Shown piece after piece: positions 1 to 11,119 of a stretch of DNA of 64,000 bases. A model generated the notes under the pieces. The model was not told where the DNA came from. It saw only the letters and a program-made list of their open reading frames with translations, and did no database searches. Each line of letters starts with the position of its first letter. The first letter of the stretch is position 1. Source of the DNA: Spirochaetota bacterium (GTDB lineage Bacteria; Spirochaetota; UBA4802; JAKQUI01); contig JAKQUI010000084.1 of assembly GCA_029562645.1 (NCBI GenBank), positions 62,001 through 126,000 on the forward strand, given 5' to 3'. Position numbers and translations under genes: made by a program.

Positions 1-1377
1 GCAGGTGTTTTCATCCATGACGATGATGCCGCCGGACCCCATCATGGAGCCGACCTTGGTGAGGCTGTCGAAATCGATGGGAAGATCGGCAAGCTCTTTC
101 GGGATACAGCCGCCGGACGGCCCTCCCGTCTGCACCGCCTTGAAGGCCTTTCCGCCAAGTACGCCACCGCCGATTTTCTCCACCAGCTCCTTGATGGTGA
201 TCCCCATCGGCACTTCCACGAGACCGGTGTTGTTCACCTTGCCCACCAGGGAAAAGACCTTGGTGCCTTTCGATCCCTCGGTGCCCATTGCGGCGTACCA
301 TGCGGCGCCGTTTAACATAATGACCGGAACGTTGTTCCACGTCTCTACATTGTTAAGGACCGACGGCTTGTCGTACAGGCCCTTTTCGACAGAGCGGATG
401 TATTTTGCGCGCGGTTCGCCGACTTTTCCCTCGAGGGAGCGCATGAGCGCCGATGACTCCCCGCACACGAAGGCGCCGCCGCCACGGCTGATTTTAATGT
501 CGAAATCGAACCCCGAACCGAGAATGTTTTTCCCCAACAAGCCCTTCTCCCGGGCTGCGTCGATTGCGATTTCGAGGTTTTTTACGGCGAGCGGATATTC
601 ATCGCGCACGTAGACGTAGCCCTGGCGGGCCCCGACCGCGTATCCGCCAATGATCATTCCTTCAATCACCGAATGCGGGTCCCCCTCCATGATGGAGCGG
701 TCCATAAACGCGCCGGGATCGCCTTCGTCGCCATTGCACATCACATAGCGCACGTCGGATTCAACTGCTCGGCATGAGCGCCACTTTCTTCCCGCGGGAA
801 ATCCCCCGCCGCCCCGGCCCCGGAGGCCCGATTCCTCGATTTCTTTAATAACCGCTTCCGGGTCCATGGTGAGCGTCTTGGCCAGCGCCTTGTATCCGTC
901 ATTGATGAGATAATCGTCGATCACGCAGGGATCGACGGTTCCGATATTGCGAAGCGCGATGCGCTTCTGATAGGCGTAAAAAGGGATCTCGTGATATTTC
1001 GCGATCGCCGCTTTCGTATTCACGTCCTTGTACACGAGTCGGTCGATAATCGCCCCTTCCTTGATCGACTTCTCGACGATTTCCGGCACGTCCTTGGGTT
1101 TCACCTTCAAATACAATACGTCCTGCGGGCGAAGCACCACCAGCGGCCCGTTCTCGCAGTACCCGTGACAACCGGTCGTCTTGAGACCGATGGAAACATT
1201 GACGGCAAGCCCCTGTTTCTTTATTTCTTCCTCCAGGGCTGCGGCCACGTCACGCGCTCCGTTCGCCTGACAGCCGGTCCCAAAGCACACCAATACCGAT
1301 GGAAGATCGTGCTTCACGCCGGCCCTGAGCGTCTCTCGTACTTTTTCTAGCTGATCTGCTGATTGAATTGTCGCCAT
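1..1377 (-). CDS. NuoF/HndC-type NADH-binding flavoprotein subunit (partial, 3' end outside window)
   Basis: This is the 51-kDa-type subunit that binds FMN and NAD(H) in NADH dehydrogenases and bifurcating hydrogenases. The first ~100 residues form a thioredoxin-like [2Fe-2S] domain with Cys31, Cys36, Cys70 and Cys74. The NuoF flavin domain follows, with the motif [13 protein letters not shown] and a glycine-rich stretch ([13 protein letters not shown]). An N-terminal 2Fe-2S extension is typical of HndC/HydB rather than complex I NuoF. The start is ATG at 1377, preceded by AGGGG. It lies 11 bases after the NuoE-like gene and is the last gene of the por operon inside the window. The reading frame is open to base 1 (459 codons), so the C-terminal Fe-S region and any downstream partner (HydA- or NuoG-like) cannot be seen. 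Confidence 0.93.
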   Translation of the reverse strand, partial: MATIQSADQLEKVRETLRAGVKHDLPSVLVCFGTGCQANGARDVAAALEEEIKKQGLAVNVSIGLKTTGCHGYCENGPLVVLRPQDVLYLKVKPKDVPEIVEKSIKEGAIIDRLVYKDVNTKAAIAKYHEIPFYAYQKRIALRNIGTVDPCVIDDYLINDGYKALAKTLTMDPEAVIKEIEESGLRGRGGGGFPAGRKWRSCRAVESDVRYVMCNGDEGDPGAFMDRSIMEGDPHSVIEGMIIGGYAVGARQGYVYVRDEYPLAVKNLEIAIDAAREKGLLGKNILGSGFDFDIKISRGGGAFVCGESSALMRSLEGKVGEPRAKYIRSVEKGLYDKPSVLNNVETWNNVPVIMLNGAAWYAAMGTEGSKGTKVFSLVGKVNNTGLVEVPMGITIKELVEKIGGGVLGGKAFKAVQTGGPSGGCIPKELADLPIDFDSLTKVGSMMGSGGIIVMDENTC

Positions 1378-1388
1378 CTGCCGTACCC

Positions 1389-1847
1389 CTAATTGTATTT
1401 CTTGAGTATGTCGACGACCTTCGACGATCGAGCATGGCCGTGATAATCCTCGTCCACGACGATCACCGGCGCCATCGCGCACGCACCAACGCAGTTGACG
1501 CTCTCAACGGTGAAATTCTTATCTTTTGTGGTATGGTTCCGTTTGACGCTAAACCCGCGCTCAATCGCCTCTAAAATCTGGTTCGCGCCCTTGAGATGGC
1601 ATGCGGTCCCCATGCACACCTTCACGGTATGCTTGCCGCGAGGCTCCAGCGACAGCGCCTTGTAGAAGGTGCCCATGGCATAAATGCGGCTTTCGGGGAC
1701 ATCGAGCACTCCGGCGAGGCGCTTCATCCCTTCTTCGGGAACATAGCGGAACTCGCGCTGAAAATCCTGCAGAACCGCAAGGATGGATTCTTCCGTTTTT
1801 CCGTATCGTCCGATGATTTCATCGACTTTTGCGATTGTCACATCCAT
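1389..1847 (-). CDS. NuoE/HndA-type [2Fe-2S] thioredoxin-like subunit
   Basis: The 24-kDa-type subunit of NADH dehydrogenases and bifurcating enzymes; it carries one [2Fe-2S] cluster and pairs with NuoF. The 152-residue protein has an N-terminal helical part and then a thioredoxin-like fold with the four cluster ligands Cys78, Cys83 (CMGTAC), Cys119 and Cys123 (CVGAC). Length and spacing are normal for the family. It starts two bases after porB and is followed after 11 bases by the NuoF-like gene, so all six genes are probably cotranscribed. The context suggests it links the 2-oxoacid oxidoreductase to NAD(H), though a stand-alone NADH dehydrogenase or hydrogenase module is possible. Confidence 0.93.
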   Translation of the reverse strand: MDVTIAKVDEIIGRYGKTEESILAVLQDFQREFRYVPEEGMKRLAGVLDVPESRIYAMGTFYKALSLEPRGKHTVKVCMGTACHLKGANQILEAIERGFSVKRNHTTKDKNFTVESVNCVGACAMAPVIVVDEDYHGHARSSKVVDILKKYN

Positions 1848-1849
1848 GA

Positions 1850-2776
1850 TCAGTCTCCTTCGCTCAATCTGACGATTCTCTGATACTCCTGCATCGCCAT
1901 TTCTTCGATTTTATGAAGATCCGTATCGGTGAGGTGGCGGTACCGTCCCTGCGCGGCGAGGTATTCCTTTACGGGGATCATCACCGGAGGCTTGTACGAA
2001 AGGCTGTATTTGCCATTCACCACTTCATAGAGGGGGAACATCCCCGATTCAACCGCCAGGCGCCCGTATTTGATCGCTTCTTCCGGAGGAATCCGCCAGC
2101 CGGTCGGGCAGACCGACAGCACGTGCAGATAGGCCGCGCCGTTCATTTCGGCCGCCCGCTTCGCTTTCTCCATCAGGTCGAACGGATAGCTCGTGCACGC
2201 CGTCGCGACATACGGTATATTGTGGGCAACGGCGATCTGCGCCATGTTCTTCTTCTGCGTGTGCTGGCCGATGCTTTTCTTTCCCGCAGGGCTCGTGGTG
2301 GTGCTTGCCCCGTACGGCGTGGAACTCGAGCGCTGGATCCCGGTGTTCATGTATGCTTCATTATCCAAACAGACATACAGAAAATCATGACCGCGCTCGA
2401 GCGCCCCGGATAACGGCCCCATCCCGATATCGGCAGTCGCGCCATCACCGCCCATCGCCACGAAATTAATCTTCTTCTGGGGGATTCGGCCCTTGCGCAT
2501 CATCGCCTTCATCCCTGATTCACAGCCGGATACGACCGCGGATGAGTTTTCGAACGCGTTGTGTATCCACGGAATTCGCCATGATGTCAACGGCAGCGGC
2601 GATGAAATGATTTCCATGCAACCGGTTGACATCGCCATGATGGTATCACGGCCGAGCGCCTTGAGAATCAACCGCACCGCCAACACCTCGGCGCACCCCT
2701 GGCACGCCCGGTGCCCGGGCGCCATATATTCGGTTTGATCGACAAGCCGGGCGGAATAAACAGAATATTTATCCAT
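1850..2776 (-). CDS. porB: 2-oxoacid (pyruvate):ferredoxin oxidoreductase, beta subunit
   Basis: The TPP-binding subunit of a four-subunit 2-oxoacid:ferredoxin oxidoreductase. It has the early Cys pair CQGC for the proximal [4Fe-4S] cluster, the TPP/Mg motif GDGATADIG followed by DNEAYMNTGIQ, and the late CPTGW Cys segment. Its 308 residues match PorB of pyruvate enzymes. The enzyme oxidises a 2-oxoacid with CoA to an acyl-CoA, CO2 and reduced ferredoxin, or runs in reverse. It lies 10 bases after porA and two bases before the NuoE-like gene. Pyruvate is the likeliest substrate from the overall similarity, but a branched-chain or 2-oxoglutarate enzyme cannot be excluded by eye. Confidence 0.92.
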   Translation of the reverse strand: MDKYSVYSARLVDQTEYMAPGHRACQGCAEVLAVRLILKALGRDTIMAMSTGCMEIISSPLPLTSWRIPWIHNAFENSSAVVSGCESGMKAMMRKGRIPQKKINFVAMGGDGATADIGMGPLSGALERGHDFLYVCLDNEAYMNTGIQRSSSTPYGASTTTSPAGKKSIGQHTQKKNMAQIAVAHNIPYVATACTSYPFDLMEKAKRAAEMNGAAYLHVLSVCPTGWRIPPEEAIKYGRLAVESGMFPLYEVVNGKYSLSYKPPVMIPVKEYLAAQGRYRHLTDTDLHKIEEMAMQEYQRIVRLSEGD

Positions 2777-2786
2777 ATGGTTCTCC

Positions 2787-3974
2787 TTATCCTCTCAAGC
2801 CGTACAGGGTGAAGCCGTCGGTGTGACCCGATACCGCCTTCTTTTTGCCCTCTAAAATGATGTTTCTAAAATCCTTCCGCGACACGTCCCTACCCGCAAG
2901 GCCGGCGACGTAGTTCACCACGACGGGGGCGTCCTTTTGCCCGTAGAGCGCGGAACGCAGCTCCATCGCCACCGGCCCGCCCTGCGAGCCGAAGCTGATT
3001 GCGCGGTCGAGGACAATGAGGTACTTCTTCCCGAGAACCGATTTCCGGAACTCCTCCATCGGGAACGGCCGCCAGAGGCGTATCTTCACCACGCCGACCT
3101 TCTCCCCTTCCTCGCGAAGCATATCGGCCACTTCCATGGCGGTTTCGCCGAACGATCCCATCGTGATGATGCAGTAGTCGGCATCATCGGTGCGGTATGT
3201 CTCAATCGGCTTGTAGTGCCGGCCCGTGAGCGCGCCCCATTCGTCCCACGCCTTCACGATGGTCGGGTACGCGTCTTTGATGCCGACCTCGCGCGACATC
3301 TGCGCCTCGGTGTAGATTTCCGGCATCGCGAAACAGCCCATCGACACCGGGTTGTCGGGATGCAGGGCGTTTTTCATTTTGAATTCAGGCAGATACTTCT
3401 TGATGAGTTCGCCATCAACATATTCCACCGGTTCGACCATGTGCGTCATGATGAACCCGTCGAGGTTCACCGCGACCGGAAGCATCACCCCGGGGTCTTC
3501 CGACATCCGGAATGCGTTGAAAATGCCGTCGTAGGCCTCCTGGCCGTTTTCAACGAAGAAGTGTATCCAACCCGCATCGCGCACCATCATCACGTCGGTA
3601 TGGTCGTTCCAGATTGAAAGCGGGCTGGAAAGCGACCGGTTCGCTAGCGCCATCACCATCGGGAGCCGCATGGCCGCGGCGATAATGAATATTTCGCTCA
3701 TCAAGGCCAGGCCCTGCGAGCTGGTCGAGGTAAACGTGCGCGCACCGACCGCGGCCGAACCGCAGCACACGCTCATCGCGGAATGCTCGCTCTCCACGGG
3801 GACAAATTCGGCATCGAGCTCGCCGTTGGCCACGATATCGGCCAGATGTTCGACGATGTGCGTCTGGGGAGTGATCGGATATGCGGCGATGACATCGACA
3901 TCGGCCTGCGCCACCGCATCGGCCATTGCGATGGACACCTCGATCCCTTTTCTTCCTTTGCCTATTTCGCTCAT
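2787..3974 (-). CDS. porA: 2-oxoacid (pyruvate):ferredoxin oxidoreductase, alpha subunit
   Basis: The 395-residue alpha subunit holds the pyrimidine-binding domain (AAYPITPQTHIVEHLA near residue 35, ESEHSAMS near 80) and a C-terminal domain II ending in the typical GLAGRDVS segment. Alpha and beta subunits together form the active site for oxidative decarboxylation of the 2-oxoacid. It starts one base after porD, and the order gamma-delta-alpha-beta is that of the four-subunit PorGDAB enzymes of anaerobes. Length is normal and no damage is seen. Confidence 0.93.
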   Translation of the reverse strand: MSEIGKGRKGIEVSIAMADAVAQADVDVIAAYPITPQTHIVEHLADIVANGELDAEFVPVESEHSAMSVCCGSAAVGARTFTSTSSQGLALMSEIFIIAAAMRLPMVMALANRSLSSPLSIWNDHTDVMMVRDAGWIHFFVENGQEAYDGIFNAFRMSEDPGVMLPVAVNLDGFIMTHMVEPVEYVDGELIKKYLPEFKMKNALHPDNPVSMGCFAMPEIYTEAQMSREVGIKDAYPTIVKAWDEWGALTGRHYKPIETYRTDDADYCIITMGSFGETAMEVADMLREEGEKVGVVKIRLWRPFPMEEFRKSVLGKKYLIVLDRAISFGSQGGPVAMELRSALYGQKDAPVVVNYVAGLAGRDVSRKDFRNIILEGKKKAVSGHTDGFTLYGLRG

Positions 3975-3975
3975 C

Positions 3976-4269
3976 TCAGGCCTCCTCCCCTTGCATCGTG
4001 ATGCATCCCACCGGGCATTCCTTCGCGCAGATCCCGCACCCTTTGCAAAACTCCAGGTTCGCCGTAAAATGCCCCTCGGGCGTTTGGACGATGCTCATGT
4101 CGGGGCAGAACAGCCAGCATACGCCGCATTTGATGCAATGCTCCTTCTTGACCACCGGGCGCTCCGAACGCCAGGAGCCCGTTTTATACTGAACGGAATT
4201 CCCTATTTCGGTGACAACCGCACCGATCCCCAATTCCTGCCAGGTGATTTCGTCAATCGGTTTCGCCAT
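3976..4269 (-). CDS. porD: 2-oxoacid (pyruvate):ferredoxin oxidoreductase, delta (ferredoxin-like) subunit
   Basis: A 97-residue subunit with two classical [4Fe-4S] motifs, CIKCGVCWLFCP (about residues 45-56) and CKGCGICAKECP (about 75-86). It carries electrons from the TPP site to the external acceptor. The ~40-residue N-terminal extension before the first cluster is usual for PorD. It is tightly placed between porG (4-base gap) and porA (1-base gap), so translation is probably coupled. Confidence 0.93.
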   Translation of the reverse strand: MAKPIDEITWQELGIGAVVTEIGNSVQYKTGSWRSERPVVKKEHCIKCGVCWLFCPDMSIVQTPEGHFTANLEFCKGCGICAKECPVGCITMQGEEA

Positions 4270-4273
4270 AGCA

Positions 4274-4825
4274 TTATCCCTTTATCGTGACTTCTTGATA
4301 TGCGCGCTTGAGCGCCTTCATGTTACGCTCGCCGAGCTTCGCGCCGAAACGCTCCATCATCGGTTCGGTGATATCATCAATAGATATGATCCCGGTCGCC
4401 TTTATGAAGGCCCCGATCATGGTGGTGTTGACAATCACCCGCCCAAGCTCTTCCTGCGCGATCTTGTTCGCGTCCACCGTCGCAATTTTTATCGAGGTGT
4501 TCTTCAGTCCCTTGATCTGGTCGGCCGTTTTTTTCGTATTGATGATGAGCATGTCGCCTTCTTTCATGCCTTCAGTGGGGTCGAGAAGATCCACCAGGCC
4601 GGGATCGAGCACCACGACCACATCGGGATTGTATACCTTCGCCCGGATGTGAATCTTTTTATCATCGACCCTGCAGAATGCGACGACCGGCGCGCCCCGC
4701 CGCTCCGGGCCAAAGCTCGGAAAGGCCTGCGCGAACCCGCCCTTGTTGATCGCCGAAATGGCGATAAGCTCCGCCGACGTCACCGCCCCCTGGCCGCCTC
4801 TTCCGTGAAAACGAATTTCCCGCAT
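4274..4825 (-). CDS. porG: 2-oxoacid (pyruvate):ferredoxin oxidoreductase, gamma subunit
   Basis: The 183-residue gamma subunit begins with the family signature IRFHGRGGQGAVTSAELIA, which binds the CoA moiety region, and keeps the PSFGPERRGAPV segment. It is the first gene of the minus-strand operon porG-porD-porA-porB-nuoE-nuoF. The start at 4825 is supported by GAGGGAG a few bases upstream. No convincing sigma70 promoter was seen in the 317 bases before it. Confidence 0.93.
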   Translation of the reverse strand: MREIRFHGRGGQGAVTSAELIAISAINKGGFAQAFPSFGPERRGAPVVAFCRVDDKKIHIRAKVYNPDVVVVLDPGLVDLLDPTEGMKEGDMLIINTKKTADQIKGLKNTSIKIATVDANKIAQEELGRVIVNTTMIGAFIKATGIISIDDITEPMMERFGAKLGERNMKALKRAYQEVTIKG

Positions 4826-5142
4826 ACGGACTCCCTCGCTGTGTTATGAATATTTTACGCCCTTGAAATTCGACTGTCCGCACAACCGCCGGAAAGGGGT
4901 ATCCGATACACCCCACCGTCGGCCATGAGACACGCGCACAGTTCAGAACAGATCCCCGTGTCGATCACCCGGGGCTTAAACCTGCCGCTGCGGAACGCGA
5001 ATCCAACGAGTCCCGCATTCAGTGATGATTCATGGGTAAAGCGAAAACACATCAACAGTTTTCACGACAAGAAGCACTCTTCCAAATAGGCCCAAAAATG
5101 TCAATTTCGATATCCACCAAAACGCCGATAGCGCCAACCGGC
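4826..5142. other. intergenic stretch between porG and gltA
   Basis: This gap of 317 bases holds the 5' flank of the por operon and the 3' flank of the citrate synthase gene, both on the minus strand. No coding frame with a ribosome site, no RNA gene, and no hairpin followed by a T-run was found. The only supported element is the porG ribosome binding site next to 4826. Confidence 0.5.
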
Positions 5143-6429
5143 CTACCGCGCGTCGATTGGCACATAGGAACGGAGGGTCTCGCCGGTATAGACCTGCCGC
5201 GGCCGGCCGATTCGAAACGGCAGCGTATCGTGCATCTCTTTCCACTGGGCGATCCAGCCGGGGAGCCGGCCGATCGCGAAGAGAACCGTGTACATGTCCG
5301 ACGGGATGCCCATGATGCGGTAGAGTATTCCGCTGTAGAAATCGACGTTCGGGTAGAGCTTGCGCTCGATGAAGTAGTCATCCGTGAGGGCCGCCTGCTC
5401 GAGCTCGAGCGCGATGTCGACAAGCGGCTCTTTCACGTTGAATTTGCGCACGAGCAGGTCCAGCTTGTCTTTTAAGATGCGCGCACGCGGATCATAATTC
5501 TTGTACACGCGATGGCCGAAGCCGAAGAGCCGGAACCGGCTGTTCTTGTCCTTGGCCTGCTCGATGCATTTCCGCACGGTGAGCCCCTGGTCGCGAATGC
5601 CCTCGAGCATGTCAATGACCTGCTGGTTCGCGCCGCCATGGAGAGGGCCCCACAGGGCGCAGATGCCTGCGCAGATGGAGGAATAGAGGTTCACCATGCT
5701 GCTGCCCACCAGGCGGACGGTGGACGTGCTGCAGTTCTGCTCGTGATCGGCATGCAGGATAAGCAGGGCATTGAGCGCCTTCACGATGTCCTCGTCCATA
5801 TCGTAGGGCTTGACCGGGCTATTGAACATCATATAGAGGAAGTTCGCGCAATAATTCAAGTCGTGACGCGGGTAGACGACCGGCTCGCCGATGGAATGCT
5901 TGTACGAATAGGCGGCGATGGTCCGAATCTTCGAGATGAGGCGCGCCGCCATGAGATCGAACGTCGCCACCTCCCAATCGTCGGTAAAATAGCGGGGATA
6001 GTACACGGCAAGAGCATTGACCATTGTCGAGAGGATGGCCATGGGGTGCGCCGTGAGCGGAAAGCCGTCGAAAAAGCGCAGCATTTCCTCGTGGATCATC
6101 GAGTTTTCCGTGAGACGCTGCGAGAACACCGCGCGCTCCTCGCGGGAGGGCAGATGACCGTAAATTAGAAGAAATGCGGTTTCCGGGAACGTCGAGAGCT
6201 CGGCGAGCTCCTCGATGGGATAGCCGCGATAACGGAGAATGCCGCGATCGCCGTCGATGAAGGTAATGGCGCTCTTGCACGACCCCGTGTTCTGGTAGCC
6301 GACATCAAGGGTGATCAGGCCCGAATCGTTCCGGAGGTTGGCAATGTCAACCGCGCGTTCACCCTCCGAGCCCTCGACGACGGGCAGGGCATACTCCCGC
6401 CCGTCATATCGCAGTATGGCATCCTTCAC
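5143..6429 (-). CDS. gltA: citrate synthase
   Basis: Condenses oxaloacetate and acetyl-CoA to citrate, the entry step of the TCA cycle. The protein has the type II citrate synthase start region (KDAILRYDGREYALPV), the NTGSCKSAITFIDGD and LRYRGYPIEELAE segments, the catalytic His region WGPLHGGANQ, and GFGHRVYKNYDPRA. I chose GTG at 6429 (428 aa) because AAGAAGG lies eight bases upstream and the protein then starts as family members do. An in-frame GTG at 6474 would add 15 residues but has no ribosome site. The gene stands alone on the minus strand. Confidence 0.95.
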   Translation of the reverse strand: MKDAILRYDGREYALPVVEGSEGERAVDIANLRNDSGLITLDVGYQNTGSCKSAITFIDGDRGILRYRGYPIEELAELSTFPETAFLLIYGHLPSREERAVFSQRLTENSMIHEEMLRFFDGFPLTAHPMAILSTMVNALAVYYPRYFTDDWEVATFDLMAARLISKIRTIAAYSYKHSIGEPVVYPRHDLNYCANFLYMMFNSPVKPYDMDEDIVKALNALLILHADHEQNCSTSTVRLVGSSMVNLYSSICAGICALWGPLHGGANQQVIDMLEGIRDQGLTVRKCIEQAKDKNSRFRLFGFGHRVYKNYDPRARILKDKLDLLVRKFNVKEPLVDIALELEQAALTDDYFIERKLYPNVDFYSGILYRIMGIPSDMYTVLFAIGRLPGWIAQWKEMHDTLPFRIGRPRQVYTGETLRSYVPIDAR

Positions 6430-6713
6430 TATCGGCACCTTCTTAAGTTTGATCGCCCTCCGGGGCCCGCCCACCTGAACGCTTTCGCCAGCGCAGGGCG
6501 CGCACGCTACGGCATTACATCATCGGGTCCGTCGAAAGTCCAGCCATTTATTGCGGCGCCGATTCCGCCGCCGGACATGGTCCTGCGCGGGTGATCGTGG
6601 CGTCCGGACCGATCAGGCGGAAAATTCACGGTTGATCCGGCGAAATATGATTGAATTGGCCCACCCGCGCCGATACTATACCCAGAGCGACACGCCTCCC
6701 GCATGGCACCGAC

Positions 6714-7520
6714 ATGACAGCGCGCAGCAAAACAGAAGAAACCGCGTTTACCGATTACGCCGAATTCTGGCACCACAACATCGACAAGATCGACGAGATA
6801 AACCAATTCATCGAGAAGGGTCTCGCGCGACTCGAGCGGCAATACGCCGACTTCCAGGAAGTCTACGACGAGATCATCGCGCGGATCGACACGCTCGCCG
6901 CCATCTATTCAAACTACAACAGTCTCCCGGGACGGGAATACCTGCTGCGCCTCAAGGCCCTCATGCGCGACTACGAGAAGCGATATGCGCTCGAGGGCGT
7001 GGATTTCAACGCGATCCACTTCCTTCACGCGCGCATCATCGAGCTGAAAAACCGGCAGTTCGAGAGCTTTCCGGCCATCGCGCACGAGCCGGAGGCCGCC
7101 CTTCCGCCGCCGGCCCCGTCCGCGCCGGCGCGCGACATCGCGACCTACCCGTATCGGTGGATCACCTTCGAGCACGGGCTCACGTGGTACATCGCGCGGT
7201 TCGACGAGGTGCGGGTGCTGGCGGCCCGGAAACTCGCCGGCGTCGAGCGCGCCGGGAGCCGCTATCGCGCGCTCCTGGACACCGACACGTCCCTCATAAC
7301 GGACAACGCCGCGCCGGCCCCGCCTCTGGACGAGACGATCCCACGCTTCTTTCTGGTCATTTCGCACAACGGGTCGGAGCGCTGCCTGGCCGCCGACGCG
7401 GCTGGCAAGCGCATCCTCGCGCGACGCGATATCATCAGCCCCCGCCTTACGCCGTTGACCGACGCGCCGCGCTCCCCGCGGTATGTCCGCATTTTCGGCA
7501 GGAAACACTTTCCGGTTTGA
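6714..7520 (+). CDS. hypothetical protein with N-terminal coiled-coil region
   Basis: I do not recognise this 268-residue protein. Residues ~1-110 are helical and charged, probably coiled coil (heptad-like FIEKGLARLERQYADFQEVY). A Pro/Ala-rich linker (~125-140) follows, then a C-terminal ~130-residue domain with aromatic residues (YPYRWITFEHGLTWYIARF). No signal peptide, membrane span or catalytic motif is visible. The ATG at 6714 is chosen because the helical region begins there; an in-frame start at 6651 would overlap the divergent promoter region. Coding potential is supported by strong GC bias at third positions. It converges on the YrdC-like gene 21 bases downstream. Confidence 0.7.
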   Translation: MTARSKTEETAFTDYAEFWHHNIDKIDEINQFIEKGLARLERQYADFQEVYDEIIARIDTLAAIYSNYNSLPGREYLLRLKALMRDYEKRYALEGVDFNAIHFLHARIIELKNRQFESFPAIAHEPEAALPPPAPSAPARDIATYPYRWITFEHGLTWYIARFDEVRVLAARKLAGVERAGSRYRALLDTDTSLITDNAAPAPPLDETIPRFFLVISHNGSERCLAADAAGKRILARRDIISPRLTPLTDAPRSPRYVRIFGRKHFPV

Positions 7521-7541
7521 GCGGGATGCGTCCCGCGCGCG

Positions 7542-8198
7542 TCAGTAGACCGCCTCGTCGTCCTTGCCCAGGAAGTACAGCGACTTGATCTCGTCGACCG
7601 GGACCTTGCCCTCGGTGACGATGCGCAGCTCCCCGTTGCAAATGTCGATGACGGTGGGCATCGGATGGCGCTTGCACAGCTCCTCCACGATGACGACGAG
7701 ATCGGCGCTGCGCCGATACTCGGCCAGAAGATCCTGCTCGTGGAACAGGACCGACTCGCGCTCGCCCGGCGCGCACAGCGACGCGATCGGGCATTCGGCA
7801 AGCTCGACGACCTGGACGATGAATCGATTATGGGGGAAGCGCGCCGCGCAGGATGACGCGCCCGACACGTCCCCGCAGGGCCGCACCGTCACGTTCACCT
7901 CGCCCGGCCAGATACGGTTCAGGAAGTCGTAATCGGCCTTCGAGAAGCTGGCGATGTCGGCGAGCATCTTGAACGACGAGACGAGATAGACGACGCCGCC
8001 GGAACGCGCGGGGGCGTGCCGCTTCTCGAGCTCCGCGCGCGAGGCGCAGGCGAGCGTGTACACCCCGTCCACGGGAAGCAGGACCGTCTCGCCGTTGCGC
8101 AACGCCGCGGCGATGCGCCTGACGACCTTTCCGTCGAGCGAACCGTCCTTCTTGAGCTTTTTCGCCCTGATGATCTTCGGCTCAGCGGTCCGTGGCAT
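7542..8198 (-). CDS. YrdC/Sua5-like protein (threonylcarbamoyl-AMP synthase family)
   Basis: A 218-residue protein with the YrdC core: a leading basic segment (IIRAKKL), GETVLLPVDGVYTLAC around residues 38-53, and an NRIWPGEVNVTVRP segment resembling the family's WPGPLT motif. YrdC proteins make threonylcarbamoyl-AMP for tRNA t6A modification. This copy is divergent in the nucleotide-binding stretches and may be a YciO-like paralogue of unknown substrate. Its start overlaps the end of the DUF501 gene by 17 bases, so the two are translationally linked. It is the last gene of the eno-ftsB-DUF501 run. Confidence 0.7.
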   Translation of the reverse strand: MPRTAEPKIIRAKKLKKDGSLDGKVVRRIAAALRNGETVLLPVDGVYTLACASRAELEKRHAPARSGGVVYLVSSFKMLADIASFSKADYDFLNRIWPGEVNVTVRPCGDVSGASSCAARFPHNRFIVQVVELAECPIASLCAPGERESVLFHEQDLLAEYRRSADLVVIVEELCKRHPMPTVIDICNGELRIVTEGKVPVDEIKSLYFLGKDDEAVY

Positions 8199-8748
8199 GC
8201 CGGCAGTCTTCCCCGTCGCAATTGATTTTTCCGCCCAGGAGCCGGTTGGTCACGTATCCGGCGATATTGCGCTCGCAGATGCGATAGTGCGCGAAGTGCA
8301 TGTGCAGGCACTTGATGTGGTCCGTGTCGCGGATCCCGCCGATGCCCGCATCGAACAGCTCAAGGCGGTCGCTGGGGATCGATCCGTGAAACAGGCTCTC
8401 GAAAAGGTTCTTCCTGAAAAAATAGAAGTGGGCGTGCGCGCCCGACATGCTGGTCGCCAGAGCGCGGTCCTGGTTGATGAATTCGGCCACCTTGGAGACC
8501 ATCCCGTCGGACTCGATGGCGTGGATGCGTTCGTTGAGATAGGGACAGGTGAGCCACATAACGTTGGCGACCGATTCGTAGTTGAACGCGTCGGGGCCCG
8601 CCCCGCCGAGCGGATCGAGCAGCACGATGCGCGGATGGCCGTATTCGCAGCGCTCGATTATCGCGCGTATGGAAACGGAATCGCTTCCCAGCTGCCACTT
8701 GACGACGGCAATATCGGACGCGCCTGTCTGTTGGAGTGTTATATGCAT
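8182..8748 (-). CDS. DUF501 family protein
   Basis: A 188-residue cytoplasmic protein resembling the DUF501 family: a central VMWLTCPYLNERIHAIES segment and the C-terminal GGIRDTDHIKCLHMHFAHY followed by NRLLGG, where DUF501 proteins have a conserved Cys-Leu-His and a second His. The biochemical role of the family is unknown. In Actinobacteria its gene follows enolase and a DivIC/FtsB-like gene, and here the order eno, ftsB-like, DUF501 is the same. The N-terminal ~45 residues are poorly conserved as far as I can judge. It overlaps the next gene by 17 bases. Confidence 0.7.
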   Translation of the reverse strand: MHITLQQTGASDIAVVKWQLGSDSVSIRAIIERCEYGHPRIVLLDPLGGAGPDAFNYESVANVMWLTCPYLNERIHAIESDGMVSKVAEFINQDRALATSMSGAHAHFYFFRKNLFESLFHGSIPSDRLELFDAGIGGIRDTDHIKCLHMHFAHYRICERNIAGYVTNRLLGGKINCDGEDCRHATDR

Positions 8749-8764
8749 TGACGCAATGAACGGA

Positions 8765-10529
<1,765 letters not shown>

Positions 10530-10660
10530 TCAAAGAATCAAGCATATTTTTTCCCGCGCGCCACCGCGAATAGTCCTTGCCAAATGCGTCGCGCTGATGC
10601 CAGCATGCCGGGACCGCCGCGTCGGGCGGCAATCATCAGGCGTGAAATGGAGCGAAGGCC

Positions 10661-11119
10661 GTGAACAGACGACCGAGCTGGGAAGATTATTTCATGAAGA
10701 TCGCCGACGACGTGGCGACGCGGACCACCTGCGTGCGGCGCGGCGTGGGCGCGGTGGTCGTGAAGGACAAGCGCATTCTCACCACCGGATACAACGGGCC
10801 GCCGGCGGGAATCTCGCACTGCACGCACGAGACCTGCGTGCGCGAGCGGCTGAAGGTCCCCTCGGGCGAGCGCCACGAGCTGTGCCGGGGGCTCCACGCC
10901 GAGCAGAACGCCATCATCCAGGCGGCGCTGCACGGCGTGTCCATCAACGGCGCGACGATCTACGTAACGCACCAGCCGTGCTCCATCTGCACCAAGATGC
11001 TCATCAACAGCGGCATCCGCACGATCGTCTTTCGCGAGGCCTACGCCGATGCGCTCGCGGCGGAGATGATCGACGAGGCGGGCGTCGAGCTGATCAGATA
11101 TTCTCCACGATCATCGTGA
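10661..11119 (+). CDS. dCMP deaminase (ComEB-type)
   Basis: A 152-residue zinc-dependent deaminase that converts dCMP to dUMP for dTMP synthesis. The zinc and catalytic motifs HAEQNAI and [10 protein letters not shown] are intact, as is the dCMP-specific YNGPPAG segment. The Cys/His residues in [13 protein letters not shown] are also typical for this subfamily. It starts with GTG at 10661 after GGAGCGAAGG. Its 3' end overlaps the convergent thiolase gene by 26 bases. Confidence 0.92.
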   Translation: MNRRPSWEDYFMKIADDVATRTTCVRRGVGAVVVKDKRILTTGYNGPPAGISHCTHETCVRERLKVPSGERHELCRGLHAEQNAIIQAALHGVSINGATIYVTHQPCSICTKMLINSGIRTIVFREAYADALAAEMIDEAGVELIRYSPRSS

